Positions 8,669 through 18,379 of a stretch of 64,000 bases of DNA are shown in pieces. The stretch comes from Methylobacterium gossipiicola. Its GTDB lineage: Bacteria; Pseudomonadota; Alphaproteobacteria; Rhizobiales; Beijerinckiaceae. Where the stretch lies: NCBI RefSeq assembly GCF_900113485.1, contig NZ_FOPM01000002.1, forward strand, positions 124,001 through 188,000, written 5' to 3'. Each line of letters starts with the position of its first letter. The first letter of the stretch is position 1. The notes under the pieces are model-generated. The model had not been told where the DNA came from and did no database searches. It saw only the letters and a program-made list of their open reading frames with translations. The position numbers were made by a program, and so were the translations under genes.

Positions 8669-10036
8669 TCAGAACACACATTCGGTGAAGGCCGGCTCGA
8701 CGGAGCGTTGCCAACGGCCCTCGTAATCGGCCAGACGCGCCTCCGCCCGCGAGCGTCCGTCGGCCACGATGGCTTCCAGGGGCTGGAGGTGGCGGCTCTC
8801 GTCCTGGCCATGGGCGTCGCGGCGGCCCCGGGCGGCGAGGCCGGAGCGCGCCACCGCCAGGGCTTCGGCCGCCACGGCGCCGAGGGGCCGGCCGCCGATG
8901 CGGGCGGCGAGGCCGAGGCGCGGCACCGTGGCGCGCAGGCATTCGCGTTCGGCGTCGCTCCAGCCCTTGGCGATGTCCCAGGCGGCGGCGAGGGCCGCGT
9001 CGTCGTAGAGCAGGCCGACCCAGAACGCCGCCTGGGCGGCGATCATCTCCGGCCCGCCGACATCGGCGCCGCGCATTTCGAGGAAGCGCTTCAGCCGCAC
9101 CTCCGGGAAGGCCGTGGAGGCGTGGTTGGCCCAGTCCGACACCGTGGCGCGCTCGCCCGGCAGGGCGTCGAGCTTGCCCGCCATGAGATCACGGAAGGAG
9201 GCGCCGGTGACGTCGTGATAGGTCTCGCCGCGTTTCACGAAGTACATCGGCATGTCGAGGAGCCAGTCGACGTAGGATTCATAGCCGAACCCCGGCGTGA
9301 AGGCCCGGGGGAGCATGCCGGTGCGGGCGGGATCGGTGTCGCGCCAGATCTCCGAGCGGCGCGACAGGAAGCCGTTGGGGCGCCCGTCGGTGAACGGCGA
9401 ATTGGCGAACAGGGCGGTGGCCACGGGCTGCAGCGCCAGGGCGACACGCATCTTGGCGACCATGTCGGCCTCGGAGGCGAAATCGAGATTCACCTGCACG
9501 GTGGCCGTGCGCAGCATCATGTCGAGGCCGAGCGCGCCCACCTTCGGCATGTAGGCGGCCATGATCTTGTAGCGGCTCTTCGGCATCACGGGCGTTTCGC
9601 CCCGCGTCCATTTCGGACTCATGCCGAGGTCGAGGAAGCCGATGCCGAGGGGCTCAGCCACGCGCTTGGCCGCATCGAGATGGGTGTGCAGTTCGGCGAC
9701 CGTGGCGTGGACGTCGGCGAGTGGCGCGCCGGAGAGCTCGAACTGCCCACCGGGCTCGAGGGAGATGGCCCCGCCCTCCTGGCCGGCGAGGCCGATGAGA
9801 TGGCCGGCATCCTCGATGGCGTCCCAGCCGGTCTCCCGCGCCATGCCTTCGAGGAGCGCCCGGATGCCGTCATCCCCGTCGTACGGCACCGGCCGGTTGC
9901 CGTCGCGGTAGAACGGGACCTTCTCGTGTTCGGTGCCGATGGCGAAGCGCGCGGACGGCTTCTCCCCCTCGGCGAACCACGCGATCAGTTCCTCCCGCTT
10001 CGTCAGCGGCGTCGTGTCGGACGTATCGCGCGCCAT
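8669..10036 (-). CDS. gshA: Glutamate-cysteine ligase
   Basis: A 455-residue ATP-dependent ligase that makes gamma-glutamylcysteine, the first step of glutathione synthesis. It belongs to the plant/alphaproteobacterial class: FAIGTEHEKVPFYRDGN near the N-terminus, then ISLEPGGQFELSGAPL and the MMLRTATVQVNLDFASEADM core. Length is normal for the class. It starts 129 bases after rsmE ends on the same strand, an order seen in other Rhizobiales, and the two are probably an operon. In methylotrophs glutathione also serves formaldehyde detoxification (established for some groups, not shown here). Confidence 0.93.
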   Translation of the reverse strand: MARDTSDTTPLTKREELIAWFAEGEKPSARFAIGTEHEKVPFYRDGNRPVPYDGDDGIRALLEGMARETGWDAIEDAGHLIGLAGQEGGAISLEPGGQFELSGAPLADVHATVAELHTHLDAAKRVAEPLGIGFLDLGMSPKWTRGETPVMPKSRYKIMAAYMPKVGALGLDMMLRTATVQVNLDFASEADMVAKMRVALALQPVATALFANSPFTDGRPNGFLSRRSEIWRDTDPARTGMLPRAFTPGFGYESYVDWLLDMPMYFVKRGETYHDVTGASFRDLMAGKLDALPGERATVSDWANHASTAFPEVRLKRFLEMRGADVGGPEMIAAQAAFWVGLLYDDAALAAAWDIAKGWSDAERECLRATVPRLGLAARIGGRPLGAVAAEALAVARSGLAARGRRDAHGQDESRHLQPLEAIVADGRSRAEARLADYEGRWQRSVEPAFTECVF

Positions 10037-10165
10037 GCGCTGGCCTCGTCGTCAAAAGCGTTCGGGTGAGGGGCCGGCCCGACCGGGTCGCGCAACGCCC
10101 CATCGGGATGTCGTCTCCTTAATCCACGGCCGCCATGCGAACAACGCACGCAAGCCGGCACGGCT

Positions 10166-10918
10166 TCAGCGTGTGTCCCCCAGCACCGACTGAACCAAAG
10201 CGAGCACCGCCACCGCCGCCGTATCGGCCCGCAGGATGCGCGGCCCGAGGGACAGGGCGACCGTGTTGGGCCGGGCCGAGATCAGGGCGCGCTCCTCCTG
10301 GGCAAAACCGCCCTCCGGCCCCACCAGCACGGCGAGGGGCGGAGGCGCCGCCGGGTCCGCCGCCGCGCGCAGGGCCGCGATGGGATCCGACAGGGGGGCG
10401 TCCTCGTCGCAGAAGACGAGGAGCCGCTCGGGCGCGAGGGCGGCGAGCGCCACGGGGAGGCGTACCGCTTCGGAAATCTCCGGCAGGGCGAGAATGCCGC
10501 ACTGCTCGGCGGCCTCGAGGGCGTTGGCGCGCAGGCGCTCGACGTTGAGGCGCTCGCCCTGGGTGTAGCGGGTGAAGACCGGACGGATGGTCCCGGCCCC
10601 CATCTCGACGGCCTTCTGGGCGAGGTAATCGAGGCGGGCGCTCTTCAGGGGAGCGAACAGATACTGCAGGTCCGGGCGCGGCGTCTGCGGCCGGGTCTGT
10701 TCCCGCACCACGAGATCGGCGCTCTTGCGGCCGCTCTGCGCCAGGGTGGCGCGCCACTCGCCGTCGCGGCCGTTGAACAGCAGTACCGGATCGTCGGGGC
10801 CGCGCCGCAGGACGTTGAGGAGATAGTTCGCCTGCGCCCGTTCGAGGGGCAGGACGGCGCCCGGCACGAGATCGTCCGCGACGTGCAGGCGGGGGGCGGT
10901 GAAATCATAGGCGGCCAT
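10166..10918 (-). CDS. rsmE: 16S rRNA m3U1498 methyltransferase
   Basis: A 250-residue SPOUT methyltransferase that methylates N3 of U1498 in 16S rRNA using SAM. The C-terminal trefoil-knot signature is present: LVGPEGGFAQEE followed by SLGPRILRADTAA and a closing helix. The N-terminal PUA-like domain reads HVADDLVPGAVLPLERAQAN. The start at 10918 (MAAYDF) aligns with family N-termini; an upstream in-frame ATG would add 36 unrelated residues. Probably co-transcribed with gshA downstream. Confidence 0.92.
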   Translation of the reverse strand: MAAYDFTAPRLHVADDLVPGAVLPLERAQANYLLNVLRRGPDDPVLLFNGRDGEWRATLAQSGRKSADLVVREQTRPQTPRPDLQYLFAPLKSARLDYLAQKAVEMGAGTIRPVFTRYTQGERLNVERLRANALEAAEQCGILALPEISEAVRLPVALAALAPERLLVFCDEDAPLSDPIAALRAAADPAAPPPLAVLVGPEGGFAQEERALISARPNTVALSLGPRILRADTAAVAVLALVQSVLGDTR

Positions 10919-11197
10919 GCCGGGGTGGTCGCGTGGCGCTCGCACCCTGTCAACGCCCGTCGCGGCGGCATCCGGACGATATGTTGCCGAAAGGTTACGA
11001 ACGCGAACTTTGTGTCCTTTGCTCACGACCGAACGGCGGCGGAGGTTTGCGACTGGAATGAAGCCACATTCCTATGGCGAAGCACGCCTGGGATTCGGTT
11101 GCGCGGCCCAGGCTGCAGCGAATCGGCCAAACGCGTCGGCGGTCAGGGGCAGGGCTCCCGCCGGGGCGCCGGGGAGACTTTGAGGGAAAGTCAGAGC

Positions 11198-11665
11198 ATG
11201 TCGTTCAAGATCATCGCGGCGGTCGCCGTCGCCCTCGCAGGCTCCCCGTTCGTCGCCGGCGCGGCCTTCGCCCAGGCCCCCGAATGCGGCGCGATCCAGA
11301 AAACCCTCCAGGCCCGGAAGGACCTCGTGGCCAAGGCCAACGCCGCCTCGAACTCGAAGAAGAAAATGACCCCGCAGGAAGCCTGCGCCCTGTTCGGCAA
11401 GCTGCAGAGCAACGGCGCCGAGGGCCTGAAGTGGATCACCGCCAACAAGGAATGGTGCTCGATCCCGGATTCCTTCGCCGAAGGTTTCAAGGCGGATCAC
11501 ATCAAGGTCGGCGGCATCCGCACCAAGATCTGCGGCATCGCCGCACAGGCCGCCAAGATGGAAGCTCAGGCACGGGCCCAGGCCCAGAACGGCGGCGGTG
11601 GCGGCGGCCTCCTCGGCGGCCCGGGGCTGACCGGCGCCATGCGGATGCCCCAGGGCGCCCTCTGA
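11198..11665 (+). CDS. Exported four-cysteine hypothetical protein
   Basis: A 155-residue protein with a standard signal peptide (MSFKIIAAVAVALAGSPFVAG, cleavage near AFA-Q, residue 26). The mature domain has four cysteines (CGAIQ, ACALF, EWCSIP, KICG) spaced for two disulfides, and a helix-rich charged core. The C-terminus is Gln/Gly-rich with a run of glycines. It resembles small conserved periplasmic proteins found across Methylobacteriaceae and Bradyrhizobium; the function is unknown. A purine-rich GAGGGAAAG lies before the ATG. Confidence 0.75.
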   Translation: MSFKIIAAVAVALAGSPFVAGAAFAQAPECGAIQKTLQARKDLVAKANAASNSKKKMTPQEACALFGKLQSNGAEGLKWITANKEWCSIPDSFAEGFKADHIKVGGIRTKICGIAAQAAKMEAQARAQAQNGGGGGGLLGGPGLTGAMRMPQGAL

Positions 11666-11725
11666 TCGACCTCTCGTGATCCGCCGGCTTGTGTCCCGGC
11701 GGGAATCCCGGCCATACGCCGGGGC

Positions 11726-12685
11726 ATGAGCGGAACGTCAGCGCCCCCTCCCCCGTTCGAGCGCCCCGTCGCCGATGCCGTGACCGGTCATTGGGTCGAT
11801 CGGTGGGCGCCAAGGCGGGCGCGGCCCTATCTCCGCCTCGCCCGCATCGACCGGCCCATCGGCTGGTGGCTGCTGCTGCTGCCCTGCTGGTGGTCGGCAT
11901 CGCTCGCCGCCATCGCGTCGGGCACGGTGCCGAACCCGGTCCACCTCGCCCTGTTCCTCGTCGGCGCCATCGCCATGCGGGGAGCCGGCTCGACCTATAA
12001 CGACATCGCCGATCGCGACCTCGACGCGCAGGTGGAGCGGACGCGCTCGCGCCCCCTCCCCTCGGGACAGGTGCGCGCGCGACACGCGGCGATGTTCCTC
12101 GTGGCCCAGACCCTGGTCGGTCTCGCGGTTCTGCTGCGATTCAACGCCACCGCCATCCTGGTCGGAATCGCGTCGCTCGCCCCCGTGGCGATCTATCCGT
12201 TCATGAAGCGCGTGATGTCGATGCCGCAACTCGTGCTCGGCCTCGCCTTCGCATGGGGCGCGCTGATGGGCTGGGTGGCCGCGTTCGGCCGCCTCGATGC
12301 CCCGGCCTGGCTCCTCTATGCCGGCACCATCGCGTGGGTGGTGGGCTACGACACGATCTACGCCGTGCAGGACATCGAGGACGATGCCATCGCGGGGATC
12401 CGCTCCTCGGCCCGCACCTTCGGACCGCGCCTGAGGGCCGCCATCGGGGCCTGTTACGCCGGGGCCGCTGCCCTCGTCGCCGTCGCCGCCCTGTCGGCTG
12501 GGGCCGGTCCCATCGGGTTCCTCGGCGTCGCGGGGTTCGCCGCCCATCTCGCGTGGCAGACGGTTCGCCTGGAGGCGGGGAACGGGCGCAAGGCCCTCAT
12601 GCTGTTTCGATCGAACCGCGACGCGGGTCTGATCCTGTTCGCCGGCCTCGCCCTCGACGCGGCCTTGCGGGTCTGGATAGGCTAA
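11726..12685 (+). CDS. ubiA: 4-hydroxybenzoate polyprenyltransferase
   Basis: A 319-residue integral membrane prenyltransferase that attaches the polyprenyl tail to 4-hydroxybenzoate in ubiquinone synthesis. Both Asp-rich Mg-diphosphate motifs are visible: N92-DIADRDLD-100 and YDTIYAVQDIEDD ending at 220. Eight or nine hydrophobic helices follow the family pattern, and RIDRPIGWWLLLLPCWW near 40-56 is the typical first helix. It is convergent with the DUF6101 gene, ten bases apart. Confidence 0.93.
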   Translation: MSGTSAPPPPFERPVADAVTGHWVDRWAPRRARPYLRLARIDRPIGWWLLLLPCWWSASLAAIASGTVPNPVHLALFLVGAIAMRGAGSTYNDIADRDLDAQVERTRSRPLPSGQVRARHAAMFLVAQTLVGLAVLLRFNATAILVGIASLAPVAIYPFMKRVMSMPQLVLGLAFAWGALMGWVAAFGRLDAPAWLLYAGTIAWVVGYDTIYAVQDIEDDAIAGIRSSARTFGPRLRAAIGACYAGAAALVAVAALSAGAGPIGFLGVAGFAAHLAWQTVRLEAGNGRKALMLFRSNRDAGLILFAGLALDAALRVWIG

Positions 12686-12695
12686 GGCTGAGCGC

Positions 12696-13193
12696 TCAGC
12701 AGGCACCGCCGGAGACGATCTCGCTCTCGCCGCGATGGATCAGGGGGCGCACGGGCAGGGAGGCCGGCTTGCGGCGCACGAGGAAACGGGGACGGCGGCC
12801 GGAAAGCAGGCCGTGACGGCGGCGGGTGCGGGTGCGGCCGAGGGCGACGGGTCCGATCTGCTGCGAGACGGTGGCGAGGCTGCCATCTTCCTTCACGATC
12901 ATCCGGGGCAGGCCGGATTTGTCGGCCACATCGCGCCACACCGCCACCACCTCGTTCTCGCAGAACGGGCCGAGCCGCTCGATGACGGCGCCGTCCGCCC
13001 TAACCAGGAGCAGATCGAAGCGATCCTCGCCGCAGGCGTCGGACGCGTCCTCGGAGAAGGCCAGGGCGACGCCCACGGGCCGCAGGGCGGTGGCGCGGCC
13101 GAACACCGGCAGGCGGGCGGCGACGAAGGCGGGCATGGGGGTGGCGGTCTCGCTGGCGGCCGAGACATGGTTCATGTTTGCGAAAGTGTTCAT
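12696..13193 (-). CDS. DUF6101-like hypothetical protein
   Basis: A 165-residue cytoplasmic protein of a family I associate with DUF6101 in Rhizobiales; no function is established. It has no signal peptide. The central FDLLLVRADGAVIERLGPFC segment and the Arg-rich stretch near residues 120-140 (TRTRRRHGLLSGRRPRF) are the notable parts; the basic patch could bind nucleic acid. Convergent with ubiA. The N-terminal 15 residues are less certain. Confidence 0.6.
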   Translation of the reverse strand: MNTFANMNHVSAASETATPMPAFVAARLPVFGRATALRPVGVALAFSEDASDACGEDRFDLLLVRADGAVIERLGPFCENEVVAVWRDVADKSGLPRMIVKEDGSLATVSQQIGPVALGRTRTRRRHGLLSGRRPRFLVRRKPASLPVRPLIHRGESEIVSGGAC

Positions 13194-13521
13194 GGCCCGG
13201 ACCCTCTGTTGGAAGCAACGGCCTCTGTGAGACCGTCCGTCTATGACAAGCAGAATGGCCCCTGATCTCCTCCAGCGACCTTAAGAGTGAGCGTTAAGCG
13301 AATATGGACGGGGCCCTGATGCCAAGAATGCTCAACGGTTCCTTGCACTGATCGTCGAGACTTGAGCGTATCGACCTCTGCGCGACGATCCTTGTGGCGG
13401 CCGGACAGGCACCCTACAACGGATATGACGGCGCCGTGGCCCCTGCCCGACCTCGCCCTCGACATCTCTCCCGTTGCGTCCCCAGCCCCTGTCCCTTGAG
13501 CCACGATCCGAACGGAGCCGC
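13194..13521. other. Intergenic region between divergent genes
   Basis: These 328 bases separate the divergent DUF6101 and CysQ-like genes and should hold both promoters. I see no tRNA, strong hairpin or protein-like frame, and no GGAAC-N16/17-CGTT promoter match. Confidence 0.4.
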
Positions 13522-14346
13522 ATGCCCGCCAGAGTCCCGGAGACGATTCACGCCCTCGTGCCGGCCCTGCGCGCGACGATCCGCGAGGCGGCCGGCCTCG
13601 CCTTTCCCCACTACCGGGCAGGCGGGCAGACGAATGCACGGATCTGGTCCAAGACCGGCGGCTCGCCGGTCACGGAAGCGGATGTCGCCGTCGACACCTT
13701 CCTGAAGATCCGCCTGGGCGCCCTGTTGCCCGCGGCGGCGTGGCTGTCGGAGGAGACGGCGGACGACGCCCAGCGCCTCGGGGCGGACCTCGTCTGGATC
13801 GTCGATCCCATCGACGGCACCCGCGCCTTCCTCACCGGGCATCCGGACTGGTCGGTCTCCGTGGCCCTCTTGTGCGAGGGTCAGCCGGTGCTCGGCTTCG
13901 TCCACGCGCCGGTGCACGACCATTTCTACGAGGCGGTGGCGGGCCACGGCGCGACGCGCAACGGCGCCCCCCTCCGGGTCTCGGCCCAATCCCGTCTGCC
14001 GGGCGCCCGGGTGACGGGCCCCAAACCGATGATGGACACGCTCGCGCGCGGCGCCACCCGGGACGGCGTGAAGCCCGAGTTCGTCGTGGTGGAGCGGGTG
14101 CCGTCTCTGGCCCTGCGCGTCGCCCGCGTGGCGGAAGGCTCCATCGATGTCGGACTCGTCTCGTCGGATGCCCGCGACTGGGACTTGGCCGGCGCCGACC
14201 TCCTCCTGCGGGAAGCCGGTGGCTCGGTGAGCGACCTCTCCGGCACGCCCACCACCTACAATCGCCCCGACCCCGTCCACGGCTCGCTCATCGCCCTATC
14301 GGACGGGCTGCGGGAACAGACGGTGGCGGCTCTGGCGCGGGGGTGA
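13522..14346 (+). CDS. Inositol monophosphatase family protein, CysQ-like
   Basis: A 274-residue Mg-dependent phosphatase, probably a 3'(2'),5'-bisphosphate nucleotidase (CysQ) acting on PAP. Metal-site motifs are intact: the acidic EE pair in AWLSEETAD near 77-78, D95-PIDGT-100, and the C-terminal DARDWDLAGADLLLREAGG. KTGGSPVTEADVAVD near 44-58 is the N-terminal family signature. Inositol monophosphatase activity is the alternative. The ATG at 13522 is preceded by a GGAG-like sequence (CGGAGCCGC). Monocistronic on the plus strand. Confidence 0.85.
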   Translation: MPARVPETIHALVPALRATIREAAGLAFPHYRAGGQTNARIWSKTGGSPVTEADVAVDTFLKIRLGALLPAAAWLSEETADDAQRLGADLVWIVDPIDGTRAFLTGHPDWSVSVALLCEGQPVLGFVHAPVHDHFYEAVAGHGATRNGAPLRVSAQSRLPGARVTGPKPMMDTLARGATRDGVKPEFVVVERVPSLALRVARVAEGSIDVGLVSSDARDWDLAGADLLLREAGGSVSDLSGTPTTYNRPDPVHGSLIALSDGLREQTVAALARG

Positions 14347-14460
14347 ACCCGTTCGCGCCAGGGGGCTCCAACGCGAAACCATGCGGGATCGGGAGGGCGC
14401 GGGAGCCCGAGGCTCGACCGCTTCGCTCCCCCGGCGGGACATGCACCGGGGCACGGTATG

Positions 14461-14492
14461 GGCCTCGGCTCCGTTCGACCGGAGCCGAGGCC
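14461..14492 (-). terminator. Perfect stem-loop after trxA
   Basis: GGCCTCGGCTCC and GGAGCCGAGGCC form a perfect 12-base-pair stem around an 8-base loop, six bases past the trxA stop. There is no T run, so it may be a weak or 3'-stabilising structure. It could also serve the convergent CysQ-like gene. Confidence 0.6.
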
Positions 14493-14498
14493 AGGGCG

Positions 14499-14819
14499 TC
14501 AGGCGCTCGCCTGAATCCAGCGCGAGAGATCACCCTTGGGGGCAGCGCCGACCTTCTGGCTGGCCAATTCGCCGTTCTTGAAGATCAGCAGCGTCGGGAT
14601 CGAGCGGATGCCGTATTTCGCGGCGATGCCAGGGTTCTCGTCGACGTTGACCTTGGCGATCTTCACCCGCCCCTGGAGATCGGTGGAGATCTCCTCGAGG
14701 GCCGGGCCGATCTGGCGGCAGGGGCCGCACCACTCGGCCCAGAAATCCACCACCACGGGCTCGGCGGACTTGAGAACATCCTGCTCGAAACTCGCGTCCG
14801 TTACTTTCACCGTGGCCAT
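14499..14819 (-). CDS. trxA: Thioredoxin
   Basis: A 106-residue classical thioredoxin that reduces protein disulfides in the cytoplasm. The active site W30-C31-G-P-C34 and the cis-Pro loop ([12 protein letters not shown]) are intact, and length and fold pattern match E. coli TrxA. Start at 14819 follows AAGGGACC. In many alphaproteobacteria trxA follows addA/addB; here a sugar dehydrogenase is divergent upstream. Confidence 0.97.
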   Translation of the reverse strand: MATVKVTDASFEQDVLKSAEPVVVDFWAEWCGPCRQIGPALEEISTDLQGRVKIAKVNVDENPGIAAKYGIRSIPTLLIFKNGELASQKVGAAPKGDLSRWIQASA

Positions 14820-15195
14820 GACGGTCCCTTTCCGTACTGCGCGCCGGAGCGCATCCCCTCGCGCGGGCCGCATCGGCCCTGTTCCGGACCGGGCGGTCCG
14901 GAAGGGGTGCACCGCACAAGCGGCGCCTCCGCCAGAGACTTGGCGACGCGGGGCGGGGCGGTCAAGGCGCCGTCCCTTCCGCGTGGCGCTGGACGAGGCC
15001 CGCCGGGGGCCTTGTCCACCGCCCGGCAGCGGCCCATCCGGGCTCCGGGCGGCGGCGACCCTCGTCAAACACCCGGCCTCGCCCCATCTCCCCTCCACCC
15101 GCGCGGGCCGTTGCGGCCGGGTGGGGAGTCTTCGGTCGCTTTGGGCGCCGGAGCGCCTGACACGGCTACGCCGCCGCCCTGGAGGACAATCCGAC
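14820..15195. other. Divergent promoter region of trxA and the sugar dehydrogenase
   Basis: This 376-base GC-rich stretch contains the trxA leader and, at its right end, the GGAGGA ribosome-binding site (15181) of the sugar dehydrogenase. I see no RNA gene, palindromic operator or plausible small protein. Confidence 0.4.
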
Positions 15196-16476
15196 GTGAA
15201 GCGCATCTCCCAGACCTTGCTCGCCACCCTCGCCCTCGCCGGGCTGCCCGCGAGCGCCTTCGCACAGGAGACGGGCACCGCCCCCCGGCAGCCGCGGGTC
15301 GAGGGCGAGGCGTTCACGGCGCCGGCCTCCGACGCCGCCGGCACCACACCCGCCGAGACGGAGGCTCCGAACACCACCTACAAGCCGCTGCTGCCGAACC
15401 AGACCCGGGCGCCGAAGCCGGCCGCCGCCACCAAGGTCAAGGTCGAGACGGTGGCCAAGGGCCTCGACAGCCCCTGGGCCCTCGAATTCCTGCCCGACGG
15501 GCGCATGCTGGTGACGGAGAAGGGCGGCACCCTGCGCATCGTGGCCAAGGACGGAACGGCGGGACCGGCGATTCCCGGCGTGCCGAAGGTCGATGCCAAG
15601 GGCCAGGGCGGCCTCCTCGACGTGGCCTTGAGCCCAAGTTTCGTCGCCGACCGCATGATCTACTTCAGCTACGCCGAGCCCCGCGAGAAGGGCAACGGCA
15701 CCACGGTCGCCCGCGCCAAGCTCGTGGAGGACAAGGGTGCCGCCCGCCTCGACGACGTGAAGGTGATCTTCCGGCAGATGCCGACCTACGACGGCGATAA
15801 GCATTTCGGCTCGCGCCTCGTGTTCGCGCCGGATGGCAAACTGTTCGTCACCGTGGGCGAGCGCTCCGACAAGGAGCCCCGCGTCCAGGCCCAGGACCTC
15901 ACCAGCGGCCTCGGCAAGGTCTTCCGCATCGATACCGACGGCAATGCCGCCAAGGACAACCCGTTCACGGGCGGCGAGAAGGCCAAGCCCGAGATCTGGT
16001 CCTACGGTCATCGCAACGTCCAGTCGGCCGCCCTCGACCCGCAGGGCCGGCTTTGGACCGTCGAGCACGGCCCGCGCGGCGGCGACGAGCTCAATCGTCC
16101 GCGCCCGGGCGTGAACTACGGCTGGCCCGAGGTGAGCTACGGCATCGAGTATTCGGGCGAGAAGATCGGCGAGGGCAAGACGCAGGCCGCCGGCACCGCC
16201 CAGCCGGTCTATTATTGGGACCCGGTGATCGGCCCCTCCGGCATGGCGCTCTACACCGGCGACAAGTTCCCGGCCTGGAAGGACGCCTTCCTCATCGGCG
16301 GCCTCGCCAGCCAGGGGATCGTGGCCCTGAAGCTCGACGGCGACAAGGTCGTCACCGAGGAGCGCATTCCCCTGGAGGCCCGCATCCGCGACGTGAAGAC
16401 CGGCCCGGACGGGGCTGTCTACGCCGTGACGGACGGCCCGGACGGCAAGATCCTGAAGCTGACGCCGGGAAGCTGA
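15196..16476 (+). CDS. PQQ-dependent aldose sugar dehydrogenase
   Basis: A 426-residue periplasmic beta-propeller of the soluble glucose/sorbosone dehydrogenase family (YliI/Asd type), oxidising aldoses with PQQ. A signal peptide ends near AFA-Q (residue 23), then about 60 residues of Pro/Ala/Thr-rich linker precede the catalytic domain. Family blocks are clear: [61 protein letters not shown] (start near residue 273), and [11 protein letters not shown]. Start is GTG at 15196, set by GGAGGA ten bases upstream. Methylobacteria make PQQ for methanol dehydrogenase, which suits such an enzyme. Natural substrate unknown. Confidence 0.88.
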   Translation: MKRISQTLLATLALAGLPASAFAQETGTAPRQPRVEGEAFTAPASDAAGTTPAETEAPNTTYKPLLPNQTRAPKPAAATKVKVETVAKGLDSPWALEFLPDGRMLVTEKGGTLRIVAKDGTAGPAIPGVPKVDAKGQGGLLDVALSPSFVADRMIYFSYAEPREKGNGTTVARAKLVEDKGAARLDDVKVIFRQMPTYDGDKHFGSRLVFAPDGKLFVTVGERSDKEPRVQAQDLTSGLGKVFRIDTDGNAAKDNPFTGGEKAKPEIWSYGHRNVQSAALDPQGRLWTVEHGPRGGDELNRPRPGVNYGWPEVSYGIEYSGEKIGEGKTQAAGTAQPVYYWDPVIGPSGMALYTGDKFPAWKDAFLIGGLASQGIVALKLDGDKVVTEERIPLEARIRDVKTGPDGAVYAVTDGPDGKILKLTPGS

Positions 16477-16497
16477 GACAGATCGGCGTCCGCTGGG

Positions 16498-17430
16498 TCA
16501 GGCGGACGCCGTTGCCCTGATCGCCGCCAGGCTGAGGCTCATCGGACCGTTCGGCCCAGCCACGGCGAGGCGCTCGGTGCCGGTTTCGAGAAGCAGCGCC
16601 AGGGCATCACGCAGGGAAGCGTCCCACGCGATGATCGGGGCGCCCTCGGCCGGCTCGACCTGCGCGAGGGCGCCGACGGTGAGCCCGGCCAGACGCCGCA
16701 GGGCGCGGTCCGGCCCGGTGAAATCCGCCGCGAAGGCGTCGACGGGGTGCGCGAGGAGACGGTCGGGCGTATCGGCCTGGACAATGCGACCGGCGCGCAT
16801 GAGCACGATGCGGTCGCCCATCCGCACGGCCTCGTCGAGGTCGTGGGTCACCAGGATGACGGTCTTGCGCAGACGCTTCAGGATGGTGCCGATCTCGGCC
16901 TGGAGACGACCGCGCGCCACGGGATCGACGGCCCCGAACGGTTCGTCCATGAGCAGGACCGGCGGATCGGCCGCGAGCGCCCGCGCCACGCCGACGCGCT
17001 GACGTTGGCCGCCCGAGAGGGCATCGGGCAGTCGGCCCCGGAACTCCGACGGATTGAGGCCGACGAGGTCGAGCAGGGCATCGACGCGTTCGGCGATGCG
17101 GGCCTTGGGCCAGCCCAAGAGTTCCGGCACCGTAGCGATGTTGCGGGCGACGGTCCGGTGCGGGAAGAGGCCGACGCCTTGGAGCACGTAGCCGATGCGG
17201 CGGCGCAGGCGGATCGGATCGACCTGCGCCACGTCCTCGCCGGCCAAGCGGACGATGCCGGCATCCGGCTCCACCAACCGATTGATCATCCGCAGGGTCG
17301 TGGATTTGCCGCAGCCCGAAGGGCCGATGAGGGCACAGGTCTCGCCCTCCGGGATCACGAGATTGATCGCATTCACGGCCGGACGGGACGCGCCGGGAAA
17401 CCGCTTCGAGACGCCTTCGAAGCGGATCAT
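16498..17430 (-). CDS. Orphan quaternary-amine ABC transporter ATP-binding protein
   Basis: A 310-residue ABC ATPase of the OpuCA/ProV/YehX group that powers uptake of glycine betaine, choline or carnitine. Walker A GPSGCGKST (36-44), signature LSGGQ (138-142) and Walker B LLMDEP (159-164) are intact, and RLRRRIGYVLQGVGLFPHRTV is diagnostic of this branch. The last 70 residues resemble part of a CBS sensor region. No permease or binding-protein gene lies beside it; flanking genes are unrelated, so its partners must be elsewhere or lost. Confidence 0.85.
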   Translation of the reverse strand: MIRFEGVSKRFPGASRPAVNAINLVIPEGETCALIGPSGCGKSTTLRMINRLVEPDAGIVRLAGEDVAQVDPIRLRRRIGYVLQGVGLFPHRTVARNIATVPELLGWPKARIAERVDALLDLVGLNPSEFRGRLPDALSGGQRQRVGVARALAADPPVLLMDEPFGAVDPVARGRLQAEIGTILKRLRKTVILVTHDLDEAVRMGDRIVLMRAGRIVQADTPDRLLAHPVDAFAADFTGPDRALRRLAGLTVGALAQVEPAEGAPIIAWDASLRDALALLLETGTERLAVAGPNGPMSLSLAAIRATASA

Positions 17431-17449
17431 CGCGGCCGCTCCAAAGACC

Positions 17450-17710
17450 TCAGCAGCCTTTGCAGATGGAGCCCATGGTGGTGCGCATCTTCGAATCCCA
17501 CGCCTTGTCGCGGATGGCGGCGGCGCGCTGGGCCTTGGCCATGTCGGCCTCCGTGGTCGAACGCGTGAACGGCGCGCCCGTCCGCCCCGGCGGCTTGGTG
17601 ACGCCCGTGGACGTGATGTTGCGGCTCCCCGCTGCTCCGGGCGTCTGGGCGACGGCGGGGACCGTCGCCAGCAGGGGCACGGCGAGGGCGGCGGCGAGGA
17701 GGCGGACCAT
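17450..17710 (-). CDS. Small exported hypothetical protein
   Basis: An 86-residue protein with a signal peptide (MVRLLAAALAVPLLATVPAVAQ) and a mature chain of about 64 residues. It has a Thr/Pro/Gly-rich start, a basic helix (KAQRAAAIRDKAWDSKM) and ends in SICKGC, giving a C-terminal cysteine pair. No family function is known to me. It lies 19 bases upstream of the ABC ATPase on the same strand. The ATG at 17710 places the signal peptide at the start. Confidence 0.65.
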   Translation of the reverse strand: MVRLLAAALAVPLLATVPAVAQTPGAAGSRNITSTGVTKPPGRTGAPFTRSTTEADMAKAQRAAAIRDKAWDSKMRTTMGSICKGC

Positions 17711-17868
17711 GGGAAACCCGGATGCGTAGGACGAAACGCCGGACGATCGTCCACGAGACGATCCAATCAAGATCATAGGGTGCGCCGCACGGCGCGCCAA
17801 CGCGCGCCCGATCGACGCGTGCGCGACGGCACGCGGGAGCGCGGATTAACAGGGGTGCTCCCGGATGG

Positions 17869-18189
17869 TCAGGGGCGGCTGAGGAACCCCACCGGCTCGC
17901 GACCGGGCTGGGCGAGCCAGAGCAGGAACGCCCCGAGGCCGAGGCCGAGGAGGGCGGCGGGCGCGAGGGTCAAGGGCAGCACCAGGATCTGCCACAGCCA
18001 GGGGGCGACACCCTCGACGGTGCCCTGGAGGGCGCTCGCCCGGTCCTTGAACAGGGTGAACAGCAGGTCGCTCACCGTCGTCACCCGCAGGCCGTTGTTG
18101 GCGATGGAGCGGGCGCCGTCATAGACGACGCCGACGAAGCCCGCCGCGAGGAGAACGAGGCCGAGGAAGCGGCTGAGGAAGCGAAGCAT
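17869..18189 (-). CDS. Small conserved membrane protein
   Basis: A 106-residue protein with an N-terminal helix ([25 protein letters not shown]) and a C-terminal hydrophobic pair (residues about 66-92) around a soluble loop with [12 protein letters not shown]. This arrangement matches a small alphaproteobacterial inner-membrane family without known function. It is divergent from the HAD gene. No operon partner. Confidence 0.7.
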   Translation of the reverse strand: MLRFLSRFLGLVLLAAGFVGVVYDGARSIANNGLRVTTVSDLLFTLFKDRASALQGTVEGVAPWLWQILVLPLTLAPAALLGLGLGAFLLWLAQPGREPVGFLSRP

Positions 18190-18379
18190 CGAGCCCGGTC
18201 ACACCCGCCGGTCGAATACCGGCCGGGTCTTGAGTAGGGGCGCCCGCCCGCCGGTGCAAGCCGTGCCGCCGAGCCTGCCAGCGAAGCGCCGGTTGCCAAG
18301 CTGTGCCGCATTGCGAGCGCGACCCGGCCCATGCGACACCGCCCCGGTTTCGCGCCACGCCCGCCTCCGGGGACGAACC

